NCBI GenBank assembly: GCA_034666465.1 | Contig: JAXDLT010000235.1 | Coordinates: 1 to 12,043, forward strand | Direction of reading: 5' to 3' | DNA: 12,043 nt | DNA from: CF-96 sp028287605 | GTDB lineage: Bacteria > Chloroflexota > Dormibacteria > Aeolococcales > Aeolococcaceae | In this document: positions 1 to 6,202 of the stretch, one piece after another | Position numbering within the stretch: position 1 is the first letter of the stretch | How the letters are laid out: every line of letters begins with the position of its first letter | Made by a program: the position numbers and the translations under genes | The notes under the pieces: generated by a model | Database searches by the model: none | Told to the model about the DNA's origin: nothing | Seen by the model: the letters and a program-made list of their open reading frames with translations, nothing else

Positions 1-293
1 TGGAGAGGATCGCCCTCGAGGACGAGTACTTCGTCAAGCGCCGGCTCTATCCCAACGTCGACTTCTACAGCGGGCTCATCTACCAGGCGCTCAACCTCCC
101 CACCGAGATGTTCCCCGTGATGTTCGCCATCCCCCGCACCGTGGGCTGGCTGGCGCAGGGGGAGGAGATGCTGCTCGACCCCGAGCAGCGGATCGCCCGC
201 CCGCGCCAGGTCTACCTGGGCGAGGAGCGCCGTGCCTACGTGGAGATGTCGGAGCGCGACGGCCGGGTGATGGCGGCGTCCGCCGCCGGCTGA
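1..293 (+). CDS. gltA: Citrate synthase, C-terminal fragment (5' end outside window)
   Basis: This is the last 96 or so residues of a type I citrate synthase, which condenses acetyl-CoA and oxaloacetate to citrate at the entry of the TCA cycle in the cytoplasm. The frame is open from base 3. The block LYPNVDFYSG (Asp codon at 60-62) holds the family's catalytic Asp, equivalent by recollection to D362 of E. coli GltA. The downstream RTVGW and IARPRQVY carry the two substrate-binding arginines (R387 and R407 in E. coli). The protein ends in a short Ala/Gly tail at a TGA at 291-293. Its last 58 nt overlap, tail to tail, the end of the MscS gene on the other strand. The N-terminal part, including both catalytic histidines, is outside the window, so I cannot exclude a 2-methylcitrate synthase. 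Confidence 0.93.
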   Translation, partial: ERIALEDEYFVKRRLYPNVDFYSGLIYQALNLPTEMFPVMFAIPRTVGWLAQGEEMLLDPEQRIARPRQVYLGEERRAYVEMSERDGRVMAASAAG

Positions 294-1129
294 CCGCCGG
301 TGATGGCGGCGTAGAGCCGCTGCACCAGGTCGGCGGCGACGCTGTTCTCGTCGTAGGTGCGGTAGTCGAGCCAGTACCACACCTGCAGGGTCACGCCGCC
401 GTCGATCTCGAGCTTCGGCACCACCCGTGGCGGCGGCTCGGCGGCGATCCTCGAGGCCTGCTGCAGCTGCGCGCGGACGGCGCGGATCACCGGCTCGAGG
501 TCGTCTCCCTGGGGGACCCAGACGCTCACGCTGTAGCGGCGCAGCGGGTAGGCGCTGGCGTTGATGATGTTGCCGTTGAAGGCGCTGAGGTTGGGCATCA
601 CCGCCAGCCGGCCGTCGGCGGTGCGCAGGCCGGTGGTGCGCAGCTCGATGGTCTCGACGGTGCCGCTGAGGTCGCCGACGGTGATCGCGTCGCCGATCCG
701 GAAGGGCCGCTCGATGAGCAGGAAGATGCCGGCGAGGATGTTGCGCAGCAGGTCCTGGAGGGCGAGGCCGACGGCGAGGCCGGTGAGCCCGAAGGAGGTG
801 ACCAGGACGCTGAAGGAGAGCCCCAGGGCGCTCAGGCCGCCGAGCAGGGCGAGCACCAGGGTGGCCACGGTGAGCAGGTTGTGGATGAGGTTGCGCACCT
901 GGCGGTCGGCGGAGGCACGCTCCAGCGCCCCGTTCACCACCCCGCGCACCAGCCGGCCCGAGAGGAAGACCACGGCGAGGATGACCAGGGAGCCGATGAG
1001 GCGGCTGACCACCGGGCCGGCGTCGACGCCGTCCGGGGCGTGGTCACGGATGAGGCCGCAGAGCGACCTCAGCAGATCGTCGTCGGGACAGCCCGTGGTA
1101 CTGGTCGCGAGCAGCACCGTCGGCGTCAC
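236..1129 (-). CDS. MscS-family mechanosensitive ion channel
   Basis: This is a small-conductance mechanosensitive channel of the MscS family, which opens under membrane tension and releases solutes during hypo-osmotic shock. From a GTG at 1129 it is 297 residues. It has three membrane segments (about 39-62, 80-101 and 104-140). The last is the Gly/Ala-rich pore helix leading into QDLLRNILAGIFLLIERPF, then the beta domain (RIGDAITVGDLSGTVETI) and the signature VMPNLSAFNGNIIN. The frame is open back to 1180, but that would overlap the L25 gene. The GTG at 1129 lies 7 nt after the L25 stop, with GAGGG about 10 nt upstream; a GTG at 1117 is also possible. It is the second gene of an L25-MscS transcript. 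Its C-terminus overlaps citrate synthase on the opposite strand by 58 nt. The length is typical of the short MscS type. Confidence 0.9.
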   Translation of the reverse strand: MTPTVLLATSTTGCPDDDLLRSLCGLIRDHAPDGVDAGPVVSRLIGSLVILAVVFLSGRLVRGVVNGALERASADRQVRNLIHNLLTVATLVLALLGGLSALGLSFSVLVTSFGLTGLAVGLALQDLLRNILAGIFLLIERPFRIGDAITVGDLSGTVETIELRTTGLRTADGRLAVMPNLSAFNGNIINASAYPLRRYSVSVWVPQGDDLEPVIRAVRAQLQQASRIAAEPPPRVVPKLEIDGGVTLQVWYWLDYRTYDENSVAADLVQRLYAAITGGQPAADAAITRPSRSDIST

Positions 1130-1136
1130 CGGCGGC

Positions 1137-1772
1137 TCAGCCCTCGCCGGCCTCGGCCTCCCCGGCCGGCGCGGCCTCACCCGCCTCGGCCGCCTCGTCC
1201 GCCTCCTCGCGGACGCGGAGCGGTGCGACCTTGACCACCACCTCGGAGTCCTCGGCGCTGACCAGCGTCACCCCGCTCGGCAGGGTGAGGTCGCCGACGG
1301 TGATGCTGTCCTCGACCGCGCCCAGGCCGCTGACGTCGACGGCGATCTGCGGCGGCAGGTCGTTGGGCAGGCACTCGACCTTCACCATGTTGAGGGTCTG
1401 CAGCAGCGACCCGAGGTGCAGGTCGGTGACCGCGGGCGACTCGCCGACCAGCACCAGCGGCACCTCGGCGGTGAGCTTCTCGAGCAGGTTGACGGCGAAG
1501 AAGTCGGCGTGGAGGGGCCGCCCGTTGCGCGGGTTGCGCTGCAGCTCGCGGATCAGGACCCGGCGGTCCGGCTGGCCCTCGACGCGCAGGTCGACGAGAT
1601 GGGTGCGCCCGGCGCGCTGCCAGATGCGGTCGATCTCCTTGGCGTCGGCCTGGATGGAGACCGCGGACTGGTGGTGGCCGTAGACCACGGCCGGGACCTG
1701 GCCGGCGCGGCGCAGCGCCTTGACGTGGTGGCCGGCGGTCTCGCGTGGACGCGCTGTGAGGGAGAGAGGCAT
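1137..1772 (-). CDS. rplY: 50S ribosomal protein L25/general stress protein Ctc
   Basis: This is ribosomal protein bL25 of the two-domain CTC/TL5 type, which binds 5S rRNA in the large subunit. From ATG 1772 it is 211 residues. The N-terminal 5S-binding domain (1-95) shows VKALRRAGQVPAVVYG and the signature VLIRELQRNP...RPLHADFF. The second beta domain (about 96-185) carries VECLPNDLPPQIAVDVS and GDLTLPSGV. An acidic Ala/Glu/Gly tail (about 187-211) follows, common in this subtype. An upstream ATG in frame at 1841 would add 23 residues, but these run into the divergent mutase gene and lack family similarity. ATG 1772 is also preceded at the right distance by a TACCAT box, suggesting a leaderless mRNA. 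The usual neighbour pth is absent; the MscS channel gene follows instead. Confidence 0.95.
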   Translation of the reverse strand: MPLSLTARPRETAGHHVKALRRAGQVPAVVYGHHQSAVSIQADAKEIDRIWQRAGRTHLVDLRVEGQPDRRVLIRELQRNPRNGRPLHADFFAVNLLEKLTAEVPLVLVGESPAVTDLHLGSLLQTLNMVKVECLPNDLPPQIAVDVSGLGAVEDSITVGDLTLPSGVTLVSAEDSEVVVKVAPLRVREEADEAAEAGEAAPAGEAEAGEG

Positions 1773-1780
1773 GGGCCGGA

Positions 1781-1786
1781 ATGGTA
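1781..1786 (-). promoter_or_regulatory. Putative -10 box for L25 (leaderless)
   Basis: TACCAT on the minus strand ends 8 nt before the L25 start codon at 1772. A start of transcription 6-8 nt past the box would fall on or next to the ATG, so the mRNA would have almost no leader. No convincing -35 is visible at 16-18 bp. Confidence 0.5.
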
Positions 1787-1791
1787 CCAAG

Positions 1792-1797
1792 TACAAT
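1792..1797 (+). promoter_or_regulatory. Putative -10 box for mutase B12 subunit (leaderless)
   Basis: TACAAT is one mismatch from the TATAAT consensus and ends 9 nt before ATG 1807. There is no Shine-Dalgarno sequence between box and start. It lies 5 bp from the oppositely oriented L25 box, around the palindrome TGGTACCA (1782-1789). Confidence 0.6.
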
Positions 1798-1806
1798 CGC
1801 AGCCCG

Positions 1807-2223
1807 ATGGCGACCAAGAAGATCCGGATCCTGACCGCCAAGGTCGGCCTCGACGGTCACGACCGTGGCATCAAGGTGATCTCCCGGGCGCTGCGCGACG
1901 CCGGCGTCGAGGTGATCTACACCGGCCTGCACCAGACTCCCCAGATGGTGGTCGAGACCGCCATCCAGGAGGACGTGGACGGCATCGGCATCAGCCTGCT
2001 GAGCGGGGCGCACATGACCCTCTTCCCCGAGGTGCTGCGCCTGCTCCGCGAGCGCGGCGCCGGCGACATCGTCGTCTTCGGCGGCGGCATCATCCCCGAC
2101 GAGGACATCCCGCCCCTGCGCGAGATGGGGGTGAACCGCATCTTCGGCCCGGGCACGTCGCTCGACGACGTCGTCGCCTTCGTCAACGAGGCCTTCGGCG
2201 AGCGCGCCGCGGCCGGCGCCTAG
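1807..2223 (+). CDS. Cobalamin-binding subunit of an acyl-CoA mutase (methylmalonyl-CoA mutase C-terminal domain protein)
   Basis: This is a stand-alone B12-binding protein of 138 residues, matching the C-terminal domain of methylmalonyl-CoA mutase. It would carry adenosylcobalamin for a separate catalytic subunit that rearranges the acyl-CoA carbon skeleton. DGHDRG at 16-21 is the DxHxxG motif whose His18 ligates cobalt. SLLSGAH (63-69) and VFGGGIIP (90-97) are the other two cofactor contacts of the flavodoxin-like fold. ATG 1807 gives the standard N-terminus of the family and lies just downstream of a TACAAT box. No catalytic subunit, MeaB GTPase or epimerase gene lies in the window, so the partner must be encoded elsewhere. 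The family could equally serve methylmalonyl-, isobutyryl- or 2-hydroxyisobutyryl-CoA mutases, so the substrate is undetermined. The TAG stop overlaps the stop of the opposing gene. Confidence 0.9.
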   Translation: MATKKIRILTAKVGLDGHDRGIKVISRALRDAGVEVIYTGLHQTPQMVVETAIQEDVDGIGISLLSGAHMTLFPEVLRLLRERGAGDIVVFGGGIIPDEDIPPLREMGVNRIFGPGTSLDDVVAFVNEAFGERAAAGA

Positions 2224-2945
2224 TCCCCAGCCCGAGGCGGCTCGGAGAGCAGCGCGGACACCGCCTCGGCGCGGGCCCGGGCCGGCACCGCCGCCAGCCA
2301 CTCCTCGTCGCAGCCCTCGAGCGCGCTGCGGGCGCCGGCGAGCACCCCGGTCAGGGCCACCGCGGCGGTGATGTCGCCCCCGTAGCCCGCGGCCTCCTCG
2401 ATCGCCTCGGGCAGGGTGAGGGTGCGGTCGAGCGCGGTGATCGCCACCTGCAGGGTCGAGCCGGGGTCGCCGCTGCAGAGCGGCGCGGTGCCCCGGTCGA
2501 GTGCCACCAGCCGGGCGTGGAGGGCGAGCGGCGCCTCCTCGAGCAGGGTCTGGCGCAGCCGCACCAGGGAGAGGTCGAGGTCGAAGCGGCAGAGGTCGGC
2601 GGCGAGCACCGCGGCGGCGATGGCGGTGATGGCGGTGCCCTCGTCGCCGCCGGCGAGGCGCACCGAGCGGTGGGCGTCGCGGCGCAGCCGGGGGCGGTCG
2701 AGCGGCGAGGCGATGCCGCAGGCGGTGGCGCGCAGCACCAGGCCCGCCGCCCCCGTCGCCGGCGGGCTGCCCAGCCCACGGCCGAGGGCGTCCGCCTCGT
2801 CGAGCCCGCCGTGGGCGGCGATCGACTCGGCGAGGTCGAGCAGCTGCCGGGTGCCCGCGGCGGCGCCGGCCAGGGCCTCCCCCGCGGCGGCGCCGAGCAG
2901 CGCGGCGGTGACGCGGTCGGGGAGCAGCTCGATGGCCGGGGGCAC
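2220..2945 (-). CDS. ADP-ribosylglycohydrolase-like protein, probably degenerate
   Basis: This is a 241-residue, all-helical, Ala-rich protein resembling the ADP-ribosylglycohydrolase (DraG/ARH) family, which removes ADP-ribose from proteins using two metal ions. The N-terminal LLGAAAGEALAG (16-27) matches the family's G..GDALG, but with Glu for Asp. GYGGDITAAVALTGVLAGA (187-205) matches the C-terminal GGDTDTxAAxxGALLGA, but the second Asp is Thr193. The usual TDDT metal motif is not evident, and the protein is shorter than the typical 300 or so residues. The fold assignment is likely; activity is doubtful. The start is GTG 2945, 9 nt after the stop of the upstream membrane-protein gene, with GGGTGG as ribosome site, so the two are probably cotranscribed. 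Its TAG shares a CTAG with the convergent mutase subunit. Confidence 0.6.
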   Translation of the reverse strand: MPPAIELLPDRVTAALLGAAAGEALAGAAAGTRQLLDLAESIAAHGGLDEADALGRGLGSPPATGAAGLVLRATACGIASPLDRPRLRRDAHRSVRLAGGDEGTAITAIAAAVLAADLCRFDLDLSLVRLRQTLLEEAPLALHARLVALDRGTAPLCSGDPGSTLQVAITALDRTLTLPEAIEEAAGYGGDITAAVALTGVLAGARSALEGCDEEWLAAVPARARAEAVSALLSEPPRAGD

Positions 2946-2954
2946 GCTGCCACC

Positions 2955-4703
2955 CTACCCGGCGGGCACCCCGGTGGTCACGTTCCGCCAGAGGCTGACC
3001 CCGCCGACGCTCTCCGGCTCGCGACCGAGCAGGACCCGGAAGAACTGCGCCTCCCCGGCGCTCCCCGGCGCCGGCCCCACCACCACGCTGCTCACCCCCA
3101 TGGTGGCGAGGTCGCGCAGGTAGAGGTCCCGCTCCCGCGTGGCCAGGGCCAGCGGCGGGGTGCCGTCGGTCTGGAGGCTGAACAGCCGGGTGCGGAGTGC
3201 CGACGGGGGCATCTCGTACCTCGGCCCGTCGGGCCCCGGGGTGTACACCCCGCCCTCGGGCATCCGGTAGCGCATCCCCGCCTCCGCCTGCCAGAGCATG
3301 GTGCGCAGGTCGAGGACGGGGGTGACCAGCGCCGCCGAGCCCTCGGGGATGCGCCCCAGGCCGTCGCCGCGGAAGAAGTCCGGCACGGTGGCGGCCGTGC
3401 TGGGGAAGGGCGTGGCGGGGAACAGCGGCACCAGCGCCAGAACCACCGCGGCGCCGCCGGCCAGGCGCAGGGCGGGGCGCCGGGCGAGCACCCGGGCCAG
3501 CGCGACGGCGACGAGCAGGCCGATCATCAGGTAGGCGTAGACCATCAGGCGGAGGGTGATGACGGTCTCCAGCAGGGGAAGGTGGTCGACCAGCCGCCAG
3601 GGCAGGGGCACGCCGGTGCGCCGCCCGTCGACGTGCAGCCGCGGCCCCATCGCGAGGATCGCCGCCCCCAGCCCCAGCAGGGCGGCGACGACCACCACCC
3701 GGTGGCGGCGCAGGGCCACGACGGCGCCGGCGAGCAGGCAGAGCAGGGGCACCCCGACGTAGGCCTCGGAGTCGGGGAGCACGAAGCGTCCGAAGAGCGG
3801 CAGCCGCTCGGAGAGGGCGGGGACCACGAACGCCCGCAGGTCGGCGACGTAGGCCTCGCCGGGCCGGAGGCTCCCCGGCCGCCGCGGACCCAGGAACTGC
3901 ACCCCGAGCGGGTAGGCGCAGAGCAGCACCGCCAGCGCGGCGCCGATGCCGAGCACCGCGAGGGCGTAGGGGGCCCGCCGCCGCACCTCGCGGGGGTGCA
4001 GCGCGGCGAGGATGGCGATGCCGAGGCCGGCCATGATCGCGCTGGTGGCGAGCAGCTCCTCGCCGGTGAGCAGCTGGAGGCCGGCCAGCAGCCCGAGCGC
4101 GCCGCCGAGCAGCGGCCGCGGCAGCCGCTGCCGCACCAGCGCCTCGTCGGCGATCAGCAGCAGCAGCGGCGGGAGGACCGCGAGGGTGAGGCTGGGATGG
4201 CCGTACGACTGGGCCAGCATGTAGGGGCTGAAGCCGTAGACCAGCCCACCGGCCGCCGCGGCGAGGCTGCTCCCGGTCCAGCGGCGGAAGACCATGAAGG
4301 CGCACCACCCCGACAGCGCCAGCGCGCCGGTGGCGAGCACGTTGTAGGCGGTGACCGGGCCGAGGGTCTCGGTGACCGGCCAGAGCAGCAGGGCGGGCAC
4401 CACCACCGAGGTGTTCCACATCAGGTTGGCGCCCCCCGGGTACTGGAGGTGGTCGGTGAGCAGCGGCGTGTGCCCGTGGGTCAGCGCCCAGGGGGTCCAG
4501 CGCAGGTACCACATGAACAGCGGCGGATCGGTGTCGACGCCCACCCAGCGGCTCTCGCCCGCGAACCAGGTCGAGGAGAGCAGGAGCACGGCGAGCAGGG
4601 TGTAGCCCGCCAGCACCGCCGCCGGGGCCAGGCGGCGCAGCGCCCGACCGGCCGGCGCGTCACGCTCCGCGGCCACCGCCCGTGGCCGGCCGACCGCCAT
4701 CAT
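2955..4703 (-). CDS. Multi-span membrane protein, GT-C-like glycosyltransferase
   Basis: This is an integral membrane protein of 582 residues with about ten or more hydrophobic helices. After a short cytoplasmic N-terminus and the first helix (about 27-45) comes an external loop with VDTDPPLFMWYLRW (56-69). Its acidic residues (D57, D59) resemble the catalytic loop of GT-C glycosyltransferases, which use polyprenyl-phosphate sugars outside the membrane. LQYPGGANLMWN (86-97) and GGLVYGFSPYMLAQSYGHP (152-170) recur in bacterial GT39/YfhO-like proteins. The last 150 or so residues form a soluble domain. A role in cell-wall or glycolipid glycosylation is inference; donor and acceptor are unknown. 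Two adjacent ATGs (4703, 4700) can serve; a TATAGT box lies 9 nt upstream of the first. The reading frame stays open to 6131, but the extra part is antisense to other genes. A methyltransferase nearby fits a glycan context. Confidence 0.75.
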   Translation of the reverse strand: MMAVGRPRAVAAERDAPAGRALRRLAPAAVLAGYTLLAVLLLSSTWFAGESRWVGVDTDPPLFMWYLRWTPWALTHGHTPLLTDHLQYPGGANLMWNTSVVVPALLLWPVTETLGPVTAYNVLATGALALSGWCAFMVFRRWTGSSLAAAAGGLVYGFSPYMLAQSYGHPSLTLAVLPPLLLLIADEALVRQRLPRPLLGGALGLLAGLQLLTGEELLATSAIMAGLGIAILAALHPREVRRRAPYALAVLGIGAALAVLLCAYPLGVQFLGPRRPGSLRPGEAYVADLRAFVVPALSERLPLFGRFVLPDSEAYVGVPLLCLLAGAVVALRRHRVVVVAALLGLGAAILAMGPRLHVDGRRTGVPLPWRLVDHLPLLETVITLRLMVYAYLMIGLLVAVALARVLARRPALRLAGGAAVVLALVPLFPATPFPSTAATVPDFFRGDGLGRIPEGSAALVTPVLDLRTMLWQAEAGMRYRMPEGGVYTPGPDGPRYEMPPSALRTRLFSLQTDGTPPLALATRERDLYLRDLATMGVSSVVVGPAPGSAGEAQFFRVLLGREPESVGGVSLWRNVTTGVPAG

Positions 4704-4712
4704 CGGCGGGGG

Positions 4713-4718
4713 ACTATA
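4713..4718 (-). promoter_or_regulatory. Putative -10 box for the GT-C-like gene (leaderless)
   Basis: TATAGT on the minus strand ends 9 nt before ATG 4703, and the spacer is C/G only with no purine-rich ribosome site. This fits a leaderless or near-leaderless mRNA. Confidence 0.55.
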
Positions 4719-4722
4719 CGGG

Positions 4723-4728
4723 TATCCT
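4723..4728 (+). promoter_or_regulatory. Putative -10 box for the 169-residue protein (leaderless)
   Basis: TATCCT ends 7 nt before ATG 4736, the spacing typical of leaderless genes. It lies 4 bp from the opposing TATAGT box. Together the two boxes contain the inverted repeat ATAC-GG-GTAT (4716-4725), which could also bind a regulator. Confidence 0.55.
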
Positions 4729-4735
4729 TCCGGCA

Positions 4736-5245
4736 ATGGCGACGCTCCCCGACCTCGCCTCCCGCCTCGTCCAGTCCTCGCTCGACATGGTGGGACCCGC
4801 GGTGGCGGGCGCCGCCCGGCGCCGCCGCCAGGGCAGGGCCACGGTGGTCCGCGCCCTGGACATGCGGTCGATGCTCCCGCCCGCCCCACCCCACCCGCTG
4901 CTGCCCAGCGCGGTGCGCGTCGAGCGCTCGCGACGGCGCGGCGGCAACGGCTTCGCCGACCAGGTGGCGGTGACCCTCTGGTTCCGTGAGGGCCCGGCGC
5001 TCCCCGGGCCGGGACCGGCCGGGGGCGGCGGCAGCGAGCTGAGCCGCATCGCCCTGCGCGTGGGGATCGGGCTGGCCCGGGCCGGGGCCGGGCTCGCCGC
5101 CACCGCCGCCATCGGCGCCGCCACCGTGGCCGCCCAGCGGCTGGAGGCGGCGCGCCAGCCGTCGCGCCGGCTCGCCACCCGGCACGAGCCGGAGCTGCCG
5201 GCCCCCGGCTCAGCCGGCGCCGGCGGCGACCGCCGGCTCCCCTGA
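4736..5245 (+). CDS. Hypothetical protein, Ala/Gly/Arg-rich, possible single membrane helix
   Basis: I do not recognise this 169-residue protein. It has an amphipathic N-terminus (1-27), a basic stretch (RRRRQGR, 28-34), a proline-rich linker (48-57) and a segment with beta-like character (VRVERSRRRGG...FADQVAVTLWF, 60-83). A Gly-rich linker (90-99) and one Ala/Gly-rich helix (about 104-134) follow; the helix could cross the membrane or pack as a coiled segment. The tail is polar and Pro/Gly-rich. Coding is supported by codon thirds that are almost all G or C and by a -10 box 7 nt before ATG 4736. The frame is also open upstream to 4682, but that stretch is antisense to the divergent gene. 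The last 36 nt overlap the end of the opposing methyltransferase gene. Confidence 0.65.
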   Translation: MATLPDLASRLVQSSLDMVGPAVAGAARRRRQGRATVVRALDMRSMLPPAPPHPLLPSAVRVERSRRRGGNGFADQVAVTLWFREGPALPGPGPAGGGGSELSRIALRVGIGLARAGAGLAATAAIGAATVAAQRLEAARQPSRRLATRHEPELPAPGSAGAGGDRRLP

Positions 5246-6082
5246 GCCCTCCCGCGCCCCCGAGCCCTCGGCGTCCCGGCTGACCCGCACCGCCTCGAAC
5301 ACCAGGGCGTTGTCGCCGAAGATGCCGTGCGCCGGCTGGTGGAGGTGGTGCACCCGCACCAGGTAGCCGATGCGGCGGAGGTGGACGAGCATCTCCAGTC
5401 CGAAGATGGTGTAGACGAGGGCGCCCTGAGGGTGCACCGGGTCCTCGTGGTACTGCGGTTCGAGGAGGTGCTCGACGGTACCGTCCGCGCGCCTCCGGGC
5501 ACGGGTCTGGTCGAGGCACTCGCGATGGTCGAACGGCACGGTGAACACGTGACGCCCCCCGTCGCGAAGCACCCGACGGATCTCGCGGTGGGCGGTGTAC
5601 GGGTCGGGCACGTGCTCGAGGACGTCGCCCGAGACCACCAGGTCGACGGCGCCGCCGGGGAAGGACAGAGAGCAGAGGTCCTGGTGCTCGACACCGTCCA
5701 CGATCGCTCCCCCACGGGTGTCGGGAGAGACGTACTCGCTGCAGCGGTAGCGGGACGCGGTGCTCAGGGCCCCGTGCAGGGCGCCCCCCGCCTCGGTGTT
5801 GTAGATCGACGCCGGCGTCGCGGCGGCGAACTGCACCAGCGAGCGTGGCCTCGGCGGCCCGGCCGCCGCCAGGATCACCGCGGCGATCTGACGCTGGCGA
5901 TTGCTCGCACCGCAGCGGATGCACCGGCAGCTCTCCCGGAGGTTGGCCCCACGGATCTCCGCGACGCTGGGCCGCCCGCAGACCAGGCAGCGCATCGGGA
6001 CACGCCCCGCACGGACGGCCAGCCGGTCGGGGAGTGCCCACAGCCGGGGCGCCTCGAAGGGGAACGCGGTCCTCGCGGGCAC
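5210..6082 (-). CDS. Class I SAM-dependent methyltransferase with N-terminal zinc ribbon
   Basis: This is a 290-residue predicted methyltransferase. CLVCG (C32, C35) and CRCIRCG (C54, C57) form a likely four-cysteine zinc ribbon, followed by SNRQRQ. In the methyltransferase domain the usual GxGxG motif I is replaced by SIYNTEAGGALHGAL (92-106). RCSEYV (113-118), QDLCSLSFPGGAVDLVVSGD (134-153), VLEHVPDP (154-161) and EIRRVLRDGGRHVFTVPF (167-184) are the Methyltransf_11-like motifs II to post-III. The substrate is unknown; relatives known to me sit in polysaccharide or glycan clusters, which fits the GT-C-like gene nearby. The GTG at 6082 is chosen because TACGAT ends 6 nt before it and the intervening codons are strongly GC3-biased. 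ATG 5995 (261 residues), directly before the first CxxC, is the alternative. It overlaps its convergent neighbour by 36 nt. Confidence 0.85.
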   Translation of the reverse strand: MPARTAFPFEAPRLWALPDRLAVRAGRVPMRCLVCGRPSVAEIRGANLRESCRCIRCGASNRQRQIAAVILAAAGPPRPRSLVQFAAATPASIYNTEAGGALHGALSTASRYRCSEYVSPDTRGGAIVDGVEHQDLCSLSFPGGAVDLVVSGDVLEHVPDPYTAHREIRRVLRDGGRHVFTVPFDHRECLDQTRARRRADGTVEHLLEPQYHEDPVHPQGALVYTIFGLEMLVHLRRIGYLVRVHHLHQPAHGIFGDNALVFEAVRVSRDAEGSGAREGSGEPAVAAGAG

Positions 6083-6088
6083 GGCCGC

Positions 6089-6094
6089 ATCGTA
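6089..6094 (-). promoter_or_regulatory. Putative -10 box for the methyltransferase (leaderless)
   Basis: TACGAT on the minus strand ends 6 nt before the proposed GTG 6082. If the real start is ATG 5995, the box would instead head a leader of about 85 nt. Confidence 0.4.
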
Positions 6095-6189
6095 GATCGT
6101 GCGGCGGGTTGCCAGCCGGCGCCGTCCGCATGCACCATTGCGTGCACTCGCTGTCAACCTGGGGGGTGCCGGGGGCGGCGGGCCGGAAG

Positions 6190-6195
6190 AGGTGG
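6190..6195 (+). promoter_or_regulatory. Ribosome binding site of the SGNH hydrolase
   Basis: AGGTGG, 7 nt before GTG 6203, resembles the anti-Shine-Dalgarno consensus and decides this start over the in-frame GTG at 6209. This gene therefore appears to have a leader, unlike the other transcription starts in the window. The 120-bp divergent gap (6083-6202) holds no TANNNT box close to its start codon. Confidence 0.5.
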
Positions 6196-6202
6196 AGATC
6201 CC

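Noticed and set aside
1177..4512. A 1111-codon open frame on the minus strand
   Set aside because: It crosses L25, the mutase subunit and the GT-C-like gene out of frame and has Arg/Ala/Pro-rich composition with no recognisable domain.
561..4973. A 1470-codon open frame on the plus strand
   Set aside because: It runs antisense or out of frame across five well-supported genes and encodes low-complexity Arg/Gly/His/Gln-rich sequence. Stop-free shadow frames of this kind arise when GC-ending codons exclude TAA/TAG/TGA on the other strand.
4714..5715. Minus-strand open frame covering the 169-residue gene and half the methyltransferase
   Set aside because: Ser/Thr/Arg-rich shadow frame of the methyltransferase; no motif, and poor codon-third bias compared with the frames chosen.
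4704..6131. Upstream extension of the GT-C-like protein to about 1058 residues
   Set aside because: The extra part is antisense to the 169-residue gene and out of frame with the methyltransferase. Membrane-protein similarity and the -10 box both point to the start at 4703.
6083..6202. Possible small RNA or riboswitch in the divergent gap before the SGNH gene
   Set aside because: Only 120 bp, G-rich near its end, with no recognisable riboswitch core or terminator; simplest as promoter plus leader of the esterase gene.
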